A stretch of 64,000 bases of DNA, taken from Ralstonia sp. RRA (lineage in GTDB: Bacteria; Pseudomonadota; Gammaproteobacteria; Burkholderiales; Burkholderiaceae). Where the stretch lies: contig NZ_CP146092.1 in the NCBI RefSeq assembly GCF_037023145.1, positions 1,364,001-1,428,000 on the forward strand, written 5' to 3'. Shown here one piece after another: positions 9,548 through 19,577 of this stretch (position 1 is its first letter; every line of letters begins with the position of its first letter). Both the position numbers and the translations under genes were made by a program. The notes beneath the pieces are model-generated. The model worked only from the letters and a program-made list of their open reading frames with translations. It was not told the origin of the DNA and made no database searches.

Positions 9548-10577
9548 GCTTGATCTCGACAATCGCGCTGGCACCCACCCGGACCAGACGGTCGGCCGGT
9601 TCCTCCAGGCGGATGCGCACCGGGAAGCGCTGCGCCACCCGCACCCAGTTCACCGATGGCTGGACGATGGGTAGCGTGCGCGGCAGGTTCACCCGATCCG
9701 TATCGGCGATACCGGCACCGATGCCGTCCACCTTGCCGTGGATGGCTTGGCTGCGGTCGATCATGGAATACACCGTGGCGCAGTCGCCCACCTGGATGGC
9801 GGAGAGCGTGGTCTCACGGAAGTTGGCCACGGCAAACCATTCGCCCGAGTGGATGAGCGTGAAGATCGACTGGTTGGGGGCGACCGTCTCGCCCGCCAGC
9901 ACGGATAGGCCCGTTACCCAGCCATCGTGCGGTGCGCGCACCACGGTGTCTTCCAGCGCGTGCTGGGCACGGGCCAGCGCGGCTTCGCGGGCGTGCAGCA
10001 TGGCAATGGCATCCGCCTCGTCCCCAATGGTCTGCGCGCTGGCACGCTTCTGCTCATTGGCTTGCTGCAGCGAAATGGCGGCATCACGCTGCGCCACCTG
10101 CGCCTGGTCCAGTTGCTGGGCGGGCACGTATCCCTGAGCGGCCAGCGGGGCCAGCCGGTTGACGGTGCGTGAGGCCAGTTCGTAGTTGTAGGCGGCGCGG
10201 CTGCTCTGGTCAGACGCAATGCTGGCTTTGGAGCGCTCGCCGATCAATGACCGACGCCGCGTATCGAGCGAGGCCTGGGCCAGTTCCAGATCGGCTTGCG
10301 CCTGCGCAACGGTCAGGCGGTACGGTACGGGATCAATCTCAAACAGCAGGTCGCCCTTCTTGACGTGCTGGTTTTCCGTGACGGCCAGCTTGACGATGCG
10401 ACCGCCCACCGGCGTGGCAACGTGCACGACATCGGCATCGATGGTCGCGTCGTCGGTGGAGGGGTAACGCGACGTATGGACGTAGGCATACACCGCCACT
10501 GCCACGCCGATCAGGATGATCGCCAGCGCGATCAGGTAGCCGCGCAGTGCGGGTTTGTGCAGGCCGGCCATTTTCAT
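9528..10577 (-). CDS. mdtN: HlyD-family periplasmic adaptor, MdtN-like
   Basis: This 349-residue membrane-fusion protein links the FUSC inner-membrane pump to the outer-membrane duct. One N-terminal transmembrane helix (about residues 10-30) is followed by a barrel-sandwich/lipoyl half (residues ~45-85), a long Ala/Gln-rich coiled-coil hairpin, the second lipoyl half with VVRAPHDGWV, and a beta-barrel. The chosen ATG at 10577 overlaps the TGA of the upstream ytcA in an ATGA arrangement; a second ATG lies two codons later. Length and neighbours match MdtN (343 residues in E. coli). Confidence 0.88.
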   Translation of the reverse strand: MKMAGLHKPALRGYLIALAIILIGVAVAVYAYVHTSRYPSTDDATIDADVVHVATPVGGRIVKLAVTENQHVKKGDLLFEIDPVPYRLTVAQAQADLELAQASLDTRRRSLIGERSKASIASDQSSRAAYNYELASRTVNRLAPLAAQGYVPAQQLDQAQVAQRDAAISLQQANEQKRASAQTIGDEADAIAMLHAREAALARAQHALEDTVVRAPHDGWVTGLSVLAGETVAPNQSIFTLIHSGEWFAVANFRETTLSAIQVGDCATVYSMIDRSQAIHGKVDGIGAGIADTDRVNLPRTLPIVQPSVNWVRVAQRFPVRIRLEEPADRLVRVGASAIVEIKHGAACR

Positions 10578-10876
10578 AGGAGATGCCCGGAGCCAGACAG
10601 CCAGACGATCACGGCAATCACGACCCCGATCGCCACACAGACAGAAAGCTGGAGCGGTATCCAGCTTGCCCACCCGGTCATGACCAGAACCCGATGCGCG
10701 ATCAGAGCACCCGCGGCACCAATCAACCCGCTCAGCAGCCAGAGAGGAAAGTACGCACCAAAGATTGGATACGAAGGCGCGCCGTGCGTGCTGCAACCTT
10801 GAAGTGCCAACCCGAGCCCCGCCAGGGCAGGAGCCAGCAAGACGCGCGTCGGAAAGGGCAGGTTTCGGCGTGGCAT
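10574..10876 (-). CDS. ytcA: YtcA-family small membrane lipoprotein
   Basis: The predicted product is about 100 residues: a lipoprotein signal with lipobox LQGC (Cys28), a short IFGAYFPLWLL segment, and two more hydrophobic helices. This matches the YtcA family, a lipoprotein of unknown role encoded just ahead of mdtNOP in E. coli, and the neighbours here are the same. DUF1656, another small membrane protein found beside FUSC pumps, was considered but lacks the lipobox. It is the first gene of the operon and its stop overlaps the mdtN start. The start could also be nine codons upstream at 10903. Confidence 0.75.
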   Translation of the reverse strand: MPRRNLPFPTRVLLAPALAGLGLALQGCSTHGAPSYPIFGAYFPLWLLSGLIGAAGALIAHRVLVMTGWASWIPLQLSVCVAIGVVIAVIVWLSGSGHLL

Positions 10877-11017
10877 CGATGTCTCGGCGCCGCCCGCCAG
10901 CATGGCGCTGACTGGCTCGACGATGGATCAGGGCCGAGCCACTTTATCAGCACACCTTGCGCTTGACCAGTTGTAACAAATCAGGCCGCTGCTCCCGGGG
11001 CGGAAAGCCGATTTGCC

Positions 11018-11818
11018 CTATTCCTTAAGTTGCGCAGTGGTTGGTGCGGCAATGGCATTGGTGACAGGAGTGTCGTCCTTCAGATCGATGCCACTGCGGC
11101 CAAGCGCTTGGGCCCCTTTGAGCAGAAAGACGAGTTTGTCCGCGGCCTGGTCATAGCCAAGCCCTGCGGGACGAACGTTCGAGATGCAGTTGCGCTCGGC
11201 ATCCGTGCGGCCAACGCGTGGCGCATGCGTGAGGTAGATGCCAAGGCTGTCCGGCGAACTCAGCCCAGGGCGCTCGCCGATGAGCATGACCACCTGCCGC
11301 GCGCCCAGCAGTTCGCCAATCTCATCGCCCAGCGCCACGCGGGACTGTTCCGCGATGACGACGGGGCCAATCGCCCACTCCGCCGGCAAGCGCTCGCGCA
11401 CGCTGTGCAGGAGCAGCGCGCCGTGATTGACTGCTGCGAGTGCAGAGAGGCCATCGGCAATCACGAAGACGGTATCGACCGGTTTGGCTGGCCGTGCCGC
11501 AGCAAGGCTGGCGCGGCTGGCGTCGCTCAGCCGCCGGCCGAGATCGGGCCGGCACAGATACTGGGCGCGATCTGCGGCTGCGCTATGCACGACCAGGCTG
11601 GCGAAGCCCGCTTGTGCAAGCGCGGCTGCCACGGCTGTGCTGTCGAGGGGCTGGTGCACGGCATCGCGGGCTTGTGCGTGCGCCAGGCCAAAGGCGAGCA
11701 CGGCATCGGTGGTCTGGCTGTTGCCGACCCGGCCGAGTGCGATGCGTGCATCGGTAAACGCGCGCAAGTGCGCCCAAGGGTTGAGCTGAACGAGATTTCG
11801 CGTCGACATGGCGGGCAT
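11018..11818 (-). CDS. eutC: Ethanolamine ammonia-lyase small subunit
   Basis: EutC (266 residues) pairs with EutB to form the adenosylcobalamin-dependent ethanolamine ammonia-lyase, converting ethanolamine to acetaldehyde and ammonia. The N-terminal LVQLNPWAHLRAFTDARIAL and the later FVIADGLSALAAVNH and GERPGLSSPDSLGIYLT stretches are typical of the family. The gene begins directly after the eutB stop. No microcompartment shell, reactivase (EutA) or transporter genes lie in the window, consistent with the short eutBC form found in many beta-proteobacteria. Confidence 0.93.
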   Translation of the reverse strand: MPAMSTRNLVQLNPWAHLRAFTDARIALGRVGNSQTTDAVLAFGLAHAQARDAVHQPLDSTAVAAALAQAGFASLVVHSAAADRAQYLCRPDLGRRLSDASRASLAAARPAKPVDTVFVIADGLSALAAVNHGALLLHSVRERLPAEWAIGPVVIAEQSRVALGDEIGELLGARQVVMLIGERPGLSSPDSLGIYLTHAPRVGRTDAERNCISNVRPAGLGYDQAADKLVFLLKGAQALGRSGIDLKDDTPVTNAIAAPTTAQLKE

Positions 11819-13201
11819 TTACAGCGTGTGAGCCAACTGCAGCAGCGGCTGGCGTGCGGTGGTGTCTAGCAGGCGGCCGGCCATGTCGACAATGCCCATG
11901 CCTTGCAGCCAGGCCTCGAACTCTGGCGCGGGCCGCAAGCCCAGCGTGTCGCGCAGGTAGAGGGCGTCATGAAACGACGTGCTCTGGTAGTTCAGCATGA
12001 TGTCGTCCGCGCCCGGTACGCCCATGATGAAATGAATGCCCGCCACGCCAAACAACGTCAGCAGCGTATCCATGTCGTCCTGGTCGGCTTCAGCGTGGTT
12101 GGTGTAGCAGACGTCGCAACCCATCGGCAGGCCCATCAGCTTGCCGCAGAAGTGGTCTTCCAGCCCAGCGCGGATGATCTGCTTGCCGTCATATAGATAC
12201 TCGGGCCCGATAAAGCCCACCACCGTATTGACCAACAGCGGCGAGAACGCCCGTGCCACTGCGTAGGCACGCGCCTCCATGGTCTGCTGGTCGACGCCGA
12301 GGTGTGCGTTGGCAGACAGCGCGCTGCCCTGCCCGGTTTCGAAGTACATCACGTTGTTGCCGACGGTTCCACGCGCCAGGCTCTGCGCGGCGTCGTGCGC
12401 CTCCGCCAGCAGCGCCAGACTGATGCCAAACCCCGCATTGGCCTGCTCACTGCCCGCAATGGACTGGAACACCAGATCCACCGGCGCCCCCTGCGCGATG
12501 GCGCGCACCGTATTGGTCACGTGGGTCAGCACACAGGATTGCGTGGGAATGGCATAGCGCCCGCGCAACTCATCAACCAGTTGCAGCAGCGAGATGATGG
12601 CCCCCAAGTTGTCGGTGGCTGGGTTGATGCCGATGGTGGCGTCACCGCAGCCGTAGAGCAGGCCGTCGATGATCGACGCGGCAATGCCCTTGGGGTCATC
12701 CGTCGGGTGATTGGGTTGCAGCCGGACCGACAGGTGACCTGGCAAGCCGATGGTGTTGCGAAAGCGCGTGACCACACGGCACTTGCGGGCCACCGCAATC
12801 AGGTCCTGATTGCGCATCAGCTTGCTGACCGCCGCGGCCATCTCCGGCGTAATACCGGGTGCCACCTTTGCCAAGGCCGCACTGTCGGTCTCATGCAGGA
12901 GCAGCCAGTTGCGGAATTCCCCCACCGTGAGTGACGCGAGGGGTTTGAAAGCGGAGGTGTCGTGGCTATCCAGGATCAAACGCGTGACCTCGTCGTCCTC
13001 GTAGGGCACGAGCGCTTCATTCAGGAAGGTCGGCAGCGGCACGTCGGCCAGCGCCATGCGCGCGGCCATGCGTTCGGCCTCGCTGGTGGCGGCCAGGCCG
13101 GCAAGGTAATCGCCCGAGCGTGCCGGGCTGGCCTTGGCCAGCAGCGTCTTGAGGTCGTTGAATACGTGGCGCTGTGCGCCGACGGTGTGGGAAAAGTGCA
13201 T
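11819..13201 (-). CDS. eutB: Ethanolamine ammonia-lyase large subunit
   Basis: EutB carries the catalytic TIM barrel of ethanolamine ammonia-lyase. The 460-residue protein shows the conserved stretches RSGDYLAG, RLQPNHPTDD, FETGQGSALSANAHLG, NTVVGFIGPEYLYDGKQI and CDVCYTNHAEADQDDMD. I used the ATG at 13201, which gives a family-typical N-terminus; a GTG at 13213 would add four residues. It forms a two-gene operon with eutC. The 276 bases between this gene and fliD hold the divergent upstream regions of both; I see no convincing operator there. Confidence 0.93.
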   Translation of the reverse strand: MHFSHTVGAQRHVFNDLKTLLAKASPARSGDYLAGLAATSEAERMAARMALADVPLPTFLNEALVPYEDDEVTRLILDSHDTSAFKPLASLTVGEFRNWLLLHETDSAALAKVAPGITPEMAAAVSKLMRNQDLIAVARKCRVVTRFRNTIGLPGHLSVRLQPNHPTDDPKGIAASIIDGLLYGCGDATIGINPATDNLGAIISLLQLVDELRGRYAIPTQSCVLTHVTNTVRAIAQGAPVDLVFQSIAGSEQANAGFGISLALLAEAHDAAQSLARGTVGNNVMYFETGQGSALSANAHLGVDQQTMEARAYAVARAFSPLLVNTVVGFIGPEYLYDGKQIIRAGLEDHFCGKLMGLPMGCDVCYTNHAEADQDDMDTLLTLFGVAGIHFIMGVPGADDIMLNYQSTSFHDALYLRDTLGLRPAPEFEAWLQGMGIVDMAGRLLDTTARQPLLQLAHTL

Positions 13202-13477
13202 GATGGGATACACGCTTGATCAGTGCGGCGTTGCAACGTCTACCGTCTCACTTTAGGCGCCGGCAGCCCTGGCGCTTATGAAGACTGCGGGGTTGGCTCA
13301 CTTACCGTTTGAAACGGCGGCGCCCCTCCTCCCGGCCGACCTCCTCCTCGCATTCTTTCTGTTCCCTGACGAAATCCGCATATAGAGTCTGCCTAGACAG
13401 GGTTTGCCCTTAAGAAGTGCGCTTGGCTGCCGTCACATTGTGAAGAAACAACCGTTTGCGCGCGCGCGTTCTCACCC

Positions 13478-15505
13478 ATGGCGACGACCAACACCTATAT
13501 CCCACCGATTTCCATCCCGGGCATCGGCACGAGCATCGATGTCAACACCCTCGTCACCAAGCTGATGCAAGCTGAAGGCAAGGGGATGGTGGTTCATCAG
13601 AACCAGCAGAAGGTCTTCCAGGCTCAGCTTTCTGCCGTGGGTTCACTCAAGGGCGCACTGTCGACCTTTCAGACGGCGATGGCCAACCTGACCAACGCTG
13701 ACACCTTCAGCGGCATGAAGGCCAGCGGGCACGACACGTCGATCCTGAACGTCAACGTGGGCAGCACGGCGCCGTCGGGCACGTACAACGTCAAGGTGAC
13801 GCAGCTTGCACAGGCGCAGGTGCTCAGCGCGCAGGGCCAGGCATCCAACAAGGTGCCTGTCGGTAGCGGCACGCCCACCACGATCTCGTTCTCGTTCGGC
13901 ACGGTGTCGGGCGGCACGTTGACCAACGGCAAGTACAACGGCGCCACGTTCACGCAGAACGGCAATCTGGCGGGCGGCTCCATCAAGATCGATGCGTCCA
14001 ACAACACGTTGTCAGGCATCCGGGACGCCATCAACTCGGCCAATCTGGGCGTGTCGGCCAGCATCGTCAATGACGGCAGCGGCAATCCGTACCGCCTGGT
14101 GCTGACCTCCACCGCCGGCGGTGCCAATTCTGAGATGAAGATTTCGGTGTCGGGGGATTCGACACTGCAATCGCTGCTGGCGCATGATCCGGCTGGCACG
14201 CAAAACATGACCGAAGTGGCGACGGGCCAGAACGCCCTGGCCAACGTCAACGGCATTGATGTGCAAAGCCCCACCAACACCCTCACGGATGTGGTGGATG
14301 GCACGTCGTTCACGCTGTCCAAGACCGGCAACACGACCGTAACGGTCGGCAACGATGCCGGCCAGGCCAGCGCGTCGGTGCTCAATTTCGTCAAGGCTTA
14401 CAACGCGCTGCGTATCCAGCTCAACTCGCTGACCAAGTTCGATACCGCCAACGCAGCCAACAACGGCGCGCTGGCGGGGGATGTCAGCACCAAGGCGCTC
14501 ATCAACCAGGTAACGGATGTGCTGGGCCAGGGGATCGGCAGCGGCGCGTTTCAATCGCTGGGCAGCATTGGCGTGACGATGGACAAGGAAGGCACGCTGT
14601 CGATCGACGACAGCAAACTCACCGCGGCCCTCAAGAAGTCGCCCAGCCAGGTGGCCGCCCTGTTTGCGGGTACCGGTACGGCAACGGACTCGATGCTCAA
14701 GGTCGCGGCGTTCTCCAACACCACGCAGGCGGGCAACTACGCTATCAATGTCACGCAACTGGCAACGCAGGGTTCGCTCAAGGGCTCGGCGCCGGCCAAT
14801 ACGACCATTCAGAGCGGCGTGAACGACAGCCTGTCGGTCACGCTCAGCGGCATCACCACCAGCATCAAGGTGCCGGCCGGCAGCTATACGCCGCAGAGCC
14901 TGGCTACGCAGATCCAGAGCCAGATCAACGCATCGCCTGACCTGCAGAGGGCCAAGGTGGATGTGTCGATTGCGGCGGATGCCAACGGCGTGCTGACCTT
15001 CACTGATCGGCAATACGGCTCGATTTCAACCGTGTCGGTGTCGGGCAATGGCGCGGCGTCGCTGTTGGGCGGCAGCCCCACCGCCACGGCTGGGCGCGAC
15101 GTGCAAGGCACCATCAACGGCGTGGCAGCCACCGGCTCCGGGCAGAACCTGTACGGCGCCAACGGCTCTGCAGCCGACGGCCTGACCGTGCAGGTGATGG
15201 GCGGCGCGTTGGGCGACCGTGGCAGCGTGACGGTCCAGCGTGGTTACGCAGCACAACTGCACACCGTGTCGACCAATCTGCTGGCAGACAAAGGCATGGT
15301 GCAGAACGCCACCGATGCCATCAACAGCTCGCTGACGTCGCTGTCCAACCAGATGACGCAGATGCAGCGCCAGTTGGACGCCAAGCAGGCGCTCTACTAC
15401 GCGCAGTTCAACGCGCTGTCGAAAGTTGTGGCCGGCATGACGAACACCAGCAACTACCTGACGCAGCAATTGGCAATTCTGCAGAAGCAGCGTACGGGCG
15501 GCTAA
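13478..15505 (+). CDS. fliD: Flagellar hook-associated protein 2 (filament cap)
   Basis: FliD forms the pentameric cap that folds flagellin at the filament tip. The 675-residue product has the FliD N-terminal signature SIPGIGTSIDVNTLVTKLM (residues ~11-29), Ser/Thr/Gly/Asn-rich middle domains, and a C-terminal coiled coil with SSLTSLSNQMTQMQRQLDAKQ followed by a short tail. It is long for the family (often 450-500 residues). No fliC, fliS or other flagellar gene is nearby, so it is solitary here. No clear Shine-Dalgarno precedes the ATG. It may be the main cap protein away from its cluster or a second copy. Confidence 0.88.
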   Translation: MATTNTYIPPISIPGIGTSIDVNTLVTKLMQAEGKGMVVHQNQQKVFQAQLSAVGSLKGALSTFQTAMANLTNADTFSGMKASGHDTSILNVNVGSTAPSGTYNVKVTQLAQAQVLSAQGQASNKVPVGSGTPTTISFSFGTVSGGTLTNGKYNGATFTQNGNLAGGSIKIDASNNTLSGIRDAINSANLGVSASIVNDGSGNPYRLVLTSTAGGANSEMKISVSGDSTLQSLLAHDPAGTQNMTEVATGQNALANVNGIDVQSPTNTLTDVVDGTSFTLSKTGNTTVTVGNDAGQASASVLNFVKAYNALRIQLNSLTKFDTANAANNGALAGDVSTKALINQVTDVLGQGIGSGAFQSLGSIGVTMDKEGTLSIDDSKLTAALKKSPSQVAALFAGTGTATDSMLKVAAFSNTTQAGNYAINVTQLATQGSLKGSAPANTTIQSGVNDSLSVTLSGITTSIKVPAGSYTPQSLATQIQSQINASPDLQRAKVDVSIAADANGVLTFTDRQYGSISTVSVSGNGAASLLGGSPTATAGRDVQGTINGVAATGSGQNLYGANGSAADGLTVQVMGGALGDRGSVTVQRGYAAQLHTVSTNLLADKGMVQNATDAINSSLTSLSNQMTQMQRQLDAKQALYYAQFNALSKVVAGMTNTSNYLTQQLAILQKQRTGG

Positions 15506-15528
15506 GCTGACGTGAGGCGGCCCCGTAT

Positions 15529-15864
15529 TCAACCAGCGCCGTAGTGCACGGCCAGCCAGACGGTCGGTCGGCTGGTATCAGTCCATGCCACCCGGTGCCG
15601 ACAATGCGCGGGAAGGTGTAGCCAGGCACCCGGCCGCAACAGGCGCGGTTCCGTTTCGCCCTCGATCTGCACCGCCGCGCTGCCCTCCATCAGCAGCACC
15701 CATTCTTCCTGGGCACTGTCGTACCAGAAGCCGGGCGGGCTGGCCTGCCCATTGGAGACGATGCGCTCGATCTTCAGCCCGGGGCGCTCCAGCAGCGCGG
15801 TGAGGACCTCTTCGGGAGCTCCGGCCGGTACATCAGCGAAGAGATTGCCCTGGTTCTCGCCCAT
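15529..15864 (-). CDS. Small cupin-fold protein
   Basis: This 111-residue single-domain cupin has GFWYDSAQEEWVLLMEGSA (motif 1 region) and RPGAWLHLPAHCRHRVAWT (motif 2 region), which supply His/Glu residues usual for metal binding in the beta-barrel. It resembles small stand-alone cupins of unknown substrate. It lies 26 bases after the ftsK gene on the same strand and converges with fliD, so it may share the ftsK transcript. No specific reaction can be assigned. Confidence 0.7.
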   Translation of the reverse strand: MGENQGNLFADVPAGAPEEVLTALLERPGLKIERIVSNGQASPPGFWYDSAQEEWVLLMEGSAAVQIEGETEPRLLRPGAWLHLPAHCRHRVAWTDTSRPTVWLAVHYGAG

Positions 15865-15890
15865 CGCTTGTCTCCATGCGGTGGCGGCGC

Positions 15891-18677
15891 TTAATCGCCG
15901 CCGCCCGGTGCCAGTACCTCGCGTTGGCCGTTGCGGCCCATGGGCGACACCAGCCCTGCGGCTTCCATCTGCTCGATGAGCCGTGCGGCGCGGTTGTAGC
16001 CGATGCGCAATTGCCGCTGCACGGAAGAAATCGAAGCGCGCCTCGTGTTCAGTACAAACGCCGCAGCTTCGTCATAGAGCGGGTCGGCTTCTGCATCGCC
16101 ACCCTCGCCACCGAACAGGTCGCCGCTGGCAGCGGCCTCGCCCGGGTCGCCGGCCAGGATGGCTTCATCGTACTCGGGCTCGCCGAACTGCTTCCAGTGT
16201 TCGACCACGCGGTGGACTTCTTCATCGGCCACAAAAGCGCCGTGCACGCGTTGCGGATACCCGGTGCCCGGCGGCAGGAACAGCATGTCACCCTGGCCAA
16301 GCAGCGATTCCGCGCCCATCTGATCGAGAATCGTGCGCGAATCAATCTTGGACGACACCTGGAACGCCACGCGCGTCGGGATGTTGGCCTTGATCAGCCC
16401 GGTGATGACGTCCACCGACGGACGCTGCGTCGCCAGGATCAGGTGAATGCCCGCCGCCCGCGCCTTCTGCGCCAGGCGCGCAATCAGTTCCTCAATCTTC
16501 TTGCCGGCCACCATCATCAGGTCGGCCAGCTCGTCGATCACCACCACGATCAACGGCAGCGTGGAAAGCGGCTCCGGCGCTTCAGGCGTCAGCGAGAACG
16601 GGTTTGGCACCTTGCGGCCAGCCTGCTCTGCCGCGCGGATCTTCTGGTTGTAGCCGGCCAGATTGCGCACGCCCAGGGTCGACATCAGGCGGTAGCGCTT
16701 CTCCATTTCGCCCACGCACCAGTTGAGCGCGTGCGCGGCCTGCTTCATGTCGGTCACGACTGGCGCGAGCAGATGCGGAATGCCCTCGTACACCGAGAGC
16801 TCCAGCATCTTCGGGTCGATCATGATCATGCGCACGTCGTCGGGCGTGGCCTTGTACAGCATCGACAGGATCATCGCGTTGACGGCCACCGACTTGCCCG
16901 AGCCCGTTGTGCCGGCCACCAGCAGGTGCGGCGCACGTGCGAGGTCCGTCACCACCGGGTTGCCGGTGATGTCCTTGCCCATGGCCAGCACGAGGTGTGA
17001 GGCGTGCGACTGGAAATCCGCCGCGTTCACGACTTCCGACAGGCGGATCATTTCGCGGCGGGCGTTGGGCAGTTCCAGGCCCATGCAGGTCTTGCCGGGG
17101 ATGGTTTCAACCACGCGGATGGAGGTCACGCCCAGCGCGCGCGCCAGATCCTTCATCAACCCCACCACCTGCGCACCGCGCACGCCGATGGCCGGATCGA
17201 CCTCAAAACGCGTGATGACCGGGCCAGCCGAGGCACCGACCACCGTCACCGGCACCTTGAACTCGGCCAGGCGCTGGGTAATCAGGTTGCTGGTCTCGTC
17301 CAGGTGTTCGGGGGAGACGGACTCGGTGTTGGCGGAAGCGGCCGTCAGCAGTGCGGCGCCCGGCAGGCGATAGTCCACATAGCGCGGCACGACAGGGGCC
17401 GGCGCAGGCACGGGGGCAGCCACGGCAGCGGCCTGCGGCACCGCGCGTGAGACCACGTTGCCCACCACAGCGGGCAGAACGATGCGCGGCTTGGTGGCCG
17501 GTGCTGCAACGGGCGATGGCTCCAGCTCTTCCAGCGATGGCTCGGCGGCAGGTGCCTCAGGCATCGGCAACGCTTCGACAATCGGCTCCAGTTCAGCGGT
17601 GTCGACTTCGACTTCGGCGTCGACTCCAGCTTCAGTTTCAACTTCGACAGCGCTCGGCGTTGGGTCAGGCGTCGTCTCGGGCGTCGCGGGTGCAGGTGTG
17701 ATCAGACCGCGCAGTTCCGCCAGCAGTGCTTCGGCTTCCTGGCGCACCGCCTCCAGATCCACTGTCTGCGCCTCGGGTGCCGCTTCCTGCGTCTCAACGG
17801 TCTCCACTTCCGGATGGTCTGTCATGACCGTTTCGACAACAGGTTCATCGGTGGCCTTGGGCGGCTCGGGAGGTGTCTCCACTTGCGCGGTCACAGGCGC
17901 CGGTTGCATTTGCGGGCGCAGTCCCAACTGAGGCTGATGGAACGGGCTGCTGACGATCGTGGCGCGCGGCTTGGGGCGAGCCGTTGCGGACGCAGGCGCT
18001 GGAGAAGGCATCGCTGCAGGTGCCGGCGCCGATTTTGTGTCGACGGCAGGATTGGCAGCCGCAGCCTTCTGCGCATCGAGCAGCGGCCAGATCTCGCCTG
18101 GCTGCGGCGGCGACGGACGCGTGCGCGGCGGCGGTTGCCACGTCGGCTGGCGGCGGGCAGAAACGGCTTCGATGCCACGGTGGCGCACAGTCGGCTGCGC
18201 AGGGCCGGCGTTGCCGGTCCAATGGGCTTGCGCAGCGCCGCCCAGGCCAAGCGCAGTCGGCTTCAGGCTCTCGTCATGCGGTTCTTCATGATCCGGGGCG
18301 GGCTCGTCGAGTGCATCTTCCTGCACGGCGCGGCTGCGATTGAACAGCTGCCGCCACGATCGTCCAAACACCATGGGTGCCACCCAGACCAGCACGCCGA
18401 GCATCAGGAGGAAGGCGCCAGTCCAGCCCAGCATGTGGGAGAACAGCGCCGACAGGGCGCGCCCTGCTGCTCCGCCGGCCTTGTCCTGCGGATCGGCGCC
18501 CGAGGTGAGCGCTTCGAGCGTTGCGCTGGTGCACAGCGCCACAACCGTGACCAGCCAGAGCCGCACGGTGCCCCGGCCCGTGAGGAAGCCGCGCTCCCCC
18601 GCCAGTGCACGCGTCGCATACCGCCACACCATCGGCAGCAGCCACACGGTAGAAATGCCAAACCAGCCAAGCCCCAT
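15891..18677 (-). CDS. ftsK: FtsK/SpoIIIE-family DNA translocase
   Basis: FtsK pumps DNA at the division septum to clear and resolve sister chromosomes. From the ATG at 18677 the protein is 928 residues: a short membrane block (~first 130 residues, about three to four helices), a long low-complexity linker rich in Pro/Ala/Glu/Val (~150-470), and the motor with Walker [10 protein letters not shown] (K595) and Walker [13 protein letters not shown]-terminal winged-helix gamma domain ([19 protein letters not shown]) normally reads KOPS sites. A longer start at 18761 is possible but would overlap the terminator of the upstream gene. Related bacteria often have two ftsK genes; I cannot tell which this is. 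Confidence 0.9.
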   Translation of the reverse strand: MGLGWFGISTVWLLPMVWRYATRALAGERGFLTGRGTVRLWLVTVVALCTSATLEALTSGADPQDKAGGAAGRALSALFSHMLGWTGAFLLMLGVLVWVAPMVFGRSWRQLFNRSRAVQEDALDEPAPDHEEPHDESLKPTALGLGGAAQAHWTGNAGPAQPTVRHRGIEAVSARRQPTWQPPPRTRPSPPQPGEIWPLLDAQKAAAANPAVDTKSAPAPAAMPSPAPASATARPKPRATIVSSPFHQPQLGLRPQMQPAPVTAQVETPPEPPKATDEPVVETVMTDHPEVETVETQEAAPEAQTVDLEAVRQEAEALLAELRGLITPAPATPETTPDPTPSAVEVETEAGVDAEVEVDTAELEPIVEALPMPEAPAAEPSLEELEPSPVAAPATKPRIVLPAVVGNVVSRAVPQAAAVAAPVPAPAPVVPRYVDYRLPGAALLTAASANTESVSPEHLDETSNLITQRLAEFKVPVTVVGASAGPVITRFEVDPAIGVRGAQVVGLMKDLARALGVTSIRVVETIPGKTCMGLELPNARREMIRLSEVVNAADFQSHASHLVLAMGKDITGNPVVTDLARAPHLLVAGTTGSGKSVAVNAMILSMLYKATPDDVRMIMIDPKMLELSVYEGIPHLLAPVVTDMKQAAHALNWCVGEMEKRYRLMSTLGVRNLAGYNQKIRAAEQAGRKVPNPFSLTPEAPEPLSTLPLIVVVIDELADLMMVAGKKIEELIARLAQKARAAGIHLILATQRPSVDVITGLIKANIPTRVAFQVSSKIDSRTILDQMGAESLLGQGDMLFLPPGTGYPQRVHGAFVADEEVHRVVEHWKQFGEPEYDEAILAGDPGEAAASGDLFGGEGGDAEADPLYDEAAAFVLNTRRASISSVQRQLRIGYNRAARLIEQMEAAGLVSPMGRNGQREVLAPGGGD

Positions 18678-18730
18678 TTCGAAATGCCATCTACGAATCC
18701 AAGCCCGCGATTGTAGCGGGCGGGCGCGGG

Positions 18731-18770
18731 CAAAATGAAAACGCCCAGCCAAAAAATACATGGCTGGGCG
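18731..18770 (-). terminator. Rho-independent terminator after the MHYT gene
   Basis: Perfect 9-bp inverted repeat CGCCCAGCC (18742-18750) and GGCTGGGCG (18762-18770) with an 11-base loop. On the minus strand the stem is followed by TTTTCATTTT. It lies 22 bases after the MHYT stop codon and just ahead of ftsK, so it should separate the two transcripts. Confidence 0.75.
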
Positions 18771-18791
18771 CTTCGTGCGGCCGTGTTGACG

Positions 18792-19577
18792 TCAGCGCGT
18801 GCCGCCGGCCACTGCTGTGTGCGTGCTGCTTGTGCTACGCGTGGCCTCAATCAACAGGATGATCATCAGGATCGTGCCCGCCAGCGCAAACACCGCGTAG
18901 CCGATGTTGGCACCCTCGATGGCAAGCAGCGCAGGTGAATAGCTCCGTCCTGTGCAGATCATGGTGCCGGCGGTCATGCCCGTGTAGTGCATGCCGCAAA
19001 CGGCCACCCCCATGATGAGCGCTGCCCCCAACTGTTGGCCGCGCGTCTTGACGGTCGTTGCCAGCCACAGCGCCACGACGGACACCACCACCGCGATCAA
19101 CGCCGAGAACCCCATGATGGAGATGTTCCAGTCGAATGTGCTGTTGGTGTGCACGGCGGCCATGCCGGTGTAGTGCATGACCGCCACGCCCAGGCCGGTC
19201 ACCACCCCGCCTTCGGCGATGTTCTTCAGGCGGTTGCCAGTGGGACGCGAGGCCAGCACCAACCCGGCCCCGGCAAACACCATCACGACCAGCAGCGACA
19301 GCACGGTCTGCAAGAGGCCAAACTCGATCCGCACCGGTGTTCGGTAGGCCGCCATGCCGATGAAGTGCATGGACCAGACGGCACCCCCACCCAGCGCCAC
19401 ACTTGCGCAGATCAGCCGGTCTGTATCGATGCTGCCGTTCTTGTTGCGTATGCGTCTGGACCATCGCAGGCCCACATACGCGCCCACCACTGAGATGAGA
19501 TACGACAGCCCGACCAGCGGCCAGTCGTACTCATAGGGCACGATCGCGCCCGGCACCGCTTCAAAGCCGTAGAACAT
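18792..19577 (-). CDS. Stand-alone MHYT-domain integral membrane sensor
   Basis: The 261-residue protein has about seven hydrophobic helices and three MHYT-type motifs, MHFIGM, MHYTGM and MHYTGM. The family is proposed to bind copper and sense a diatomic gas (O2, CO or NO). In many homologues this domain is fused to GGDEF/EAL output; here there is none, so it must act alone or with a partner. I chose the ATG at 19577, which begins directly before the first helix; an upstream extension to 19799 has no membrane-protein character. A terminator follows the gene. Confidence 0.8.
   Translation of the reverse strand: MFYGFEAVPGAIVPYEYDWPLVGLSYLISVVGAYVGLRWSRRIRNKNGSIDTDRLICASVALGGGAVWSMHFIGMAAYRTPVRIEFGLLQTVLSLLVVMVFAGAGLVLASRPTGNRLKNIAEGGVVTGLGVAVMHYTGMAAVHTNSTFDWNISIMGFSALIAVVVSVVALWLATTVKTRGQQLGAALIMGVAVCGMHYTGMTAGTMICTGRSYSPALLAIEGANIGYAVFALAGTILMIILLIEATRSTSSTHTAVAGGTR

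Noticed and set aside
10574..10876. Assignment as DUF1656 protein, the usual small partner of FUSC pumps
   Set aside because: The sequence has a lipobox and the IxGAYxPxW segment of YtcA, and the gene order is that of ytcA-mdtNOP.
13380..13477. A sigma-28 (FliA) promoter before fliD
   Set aside because: A weak TTAAG...GCCG match exists near 13410-13435 but spacing and sequence are too far from consensus to claim.
15480..15535. A terminator between fliD and the cupin gene
   Set aside because: Only a 6-bp TACGGG/CCCGTA match with a loop over 20 bases and no U-tract; too weak.
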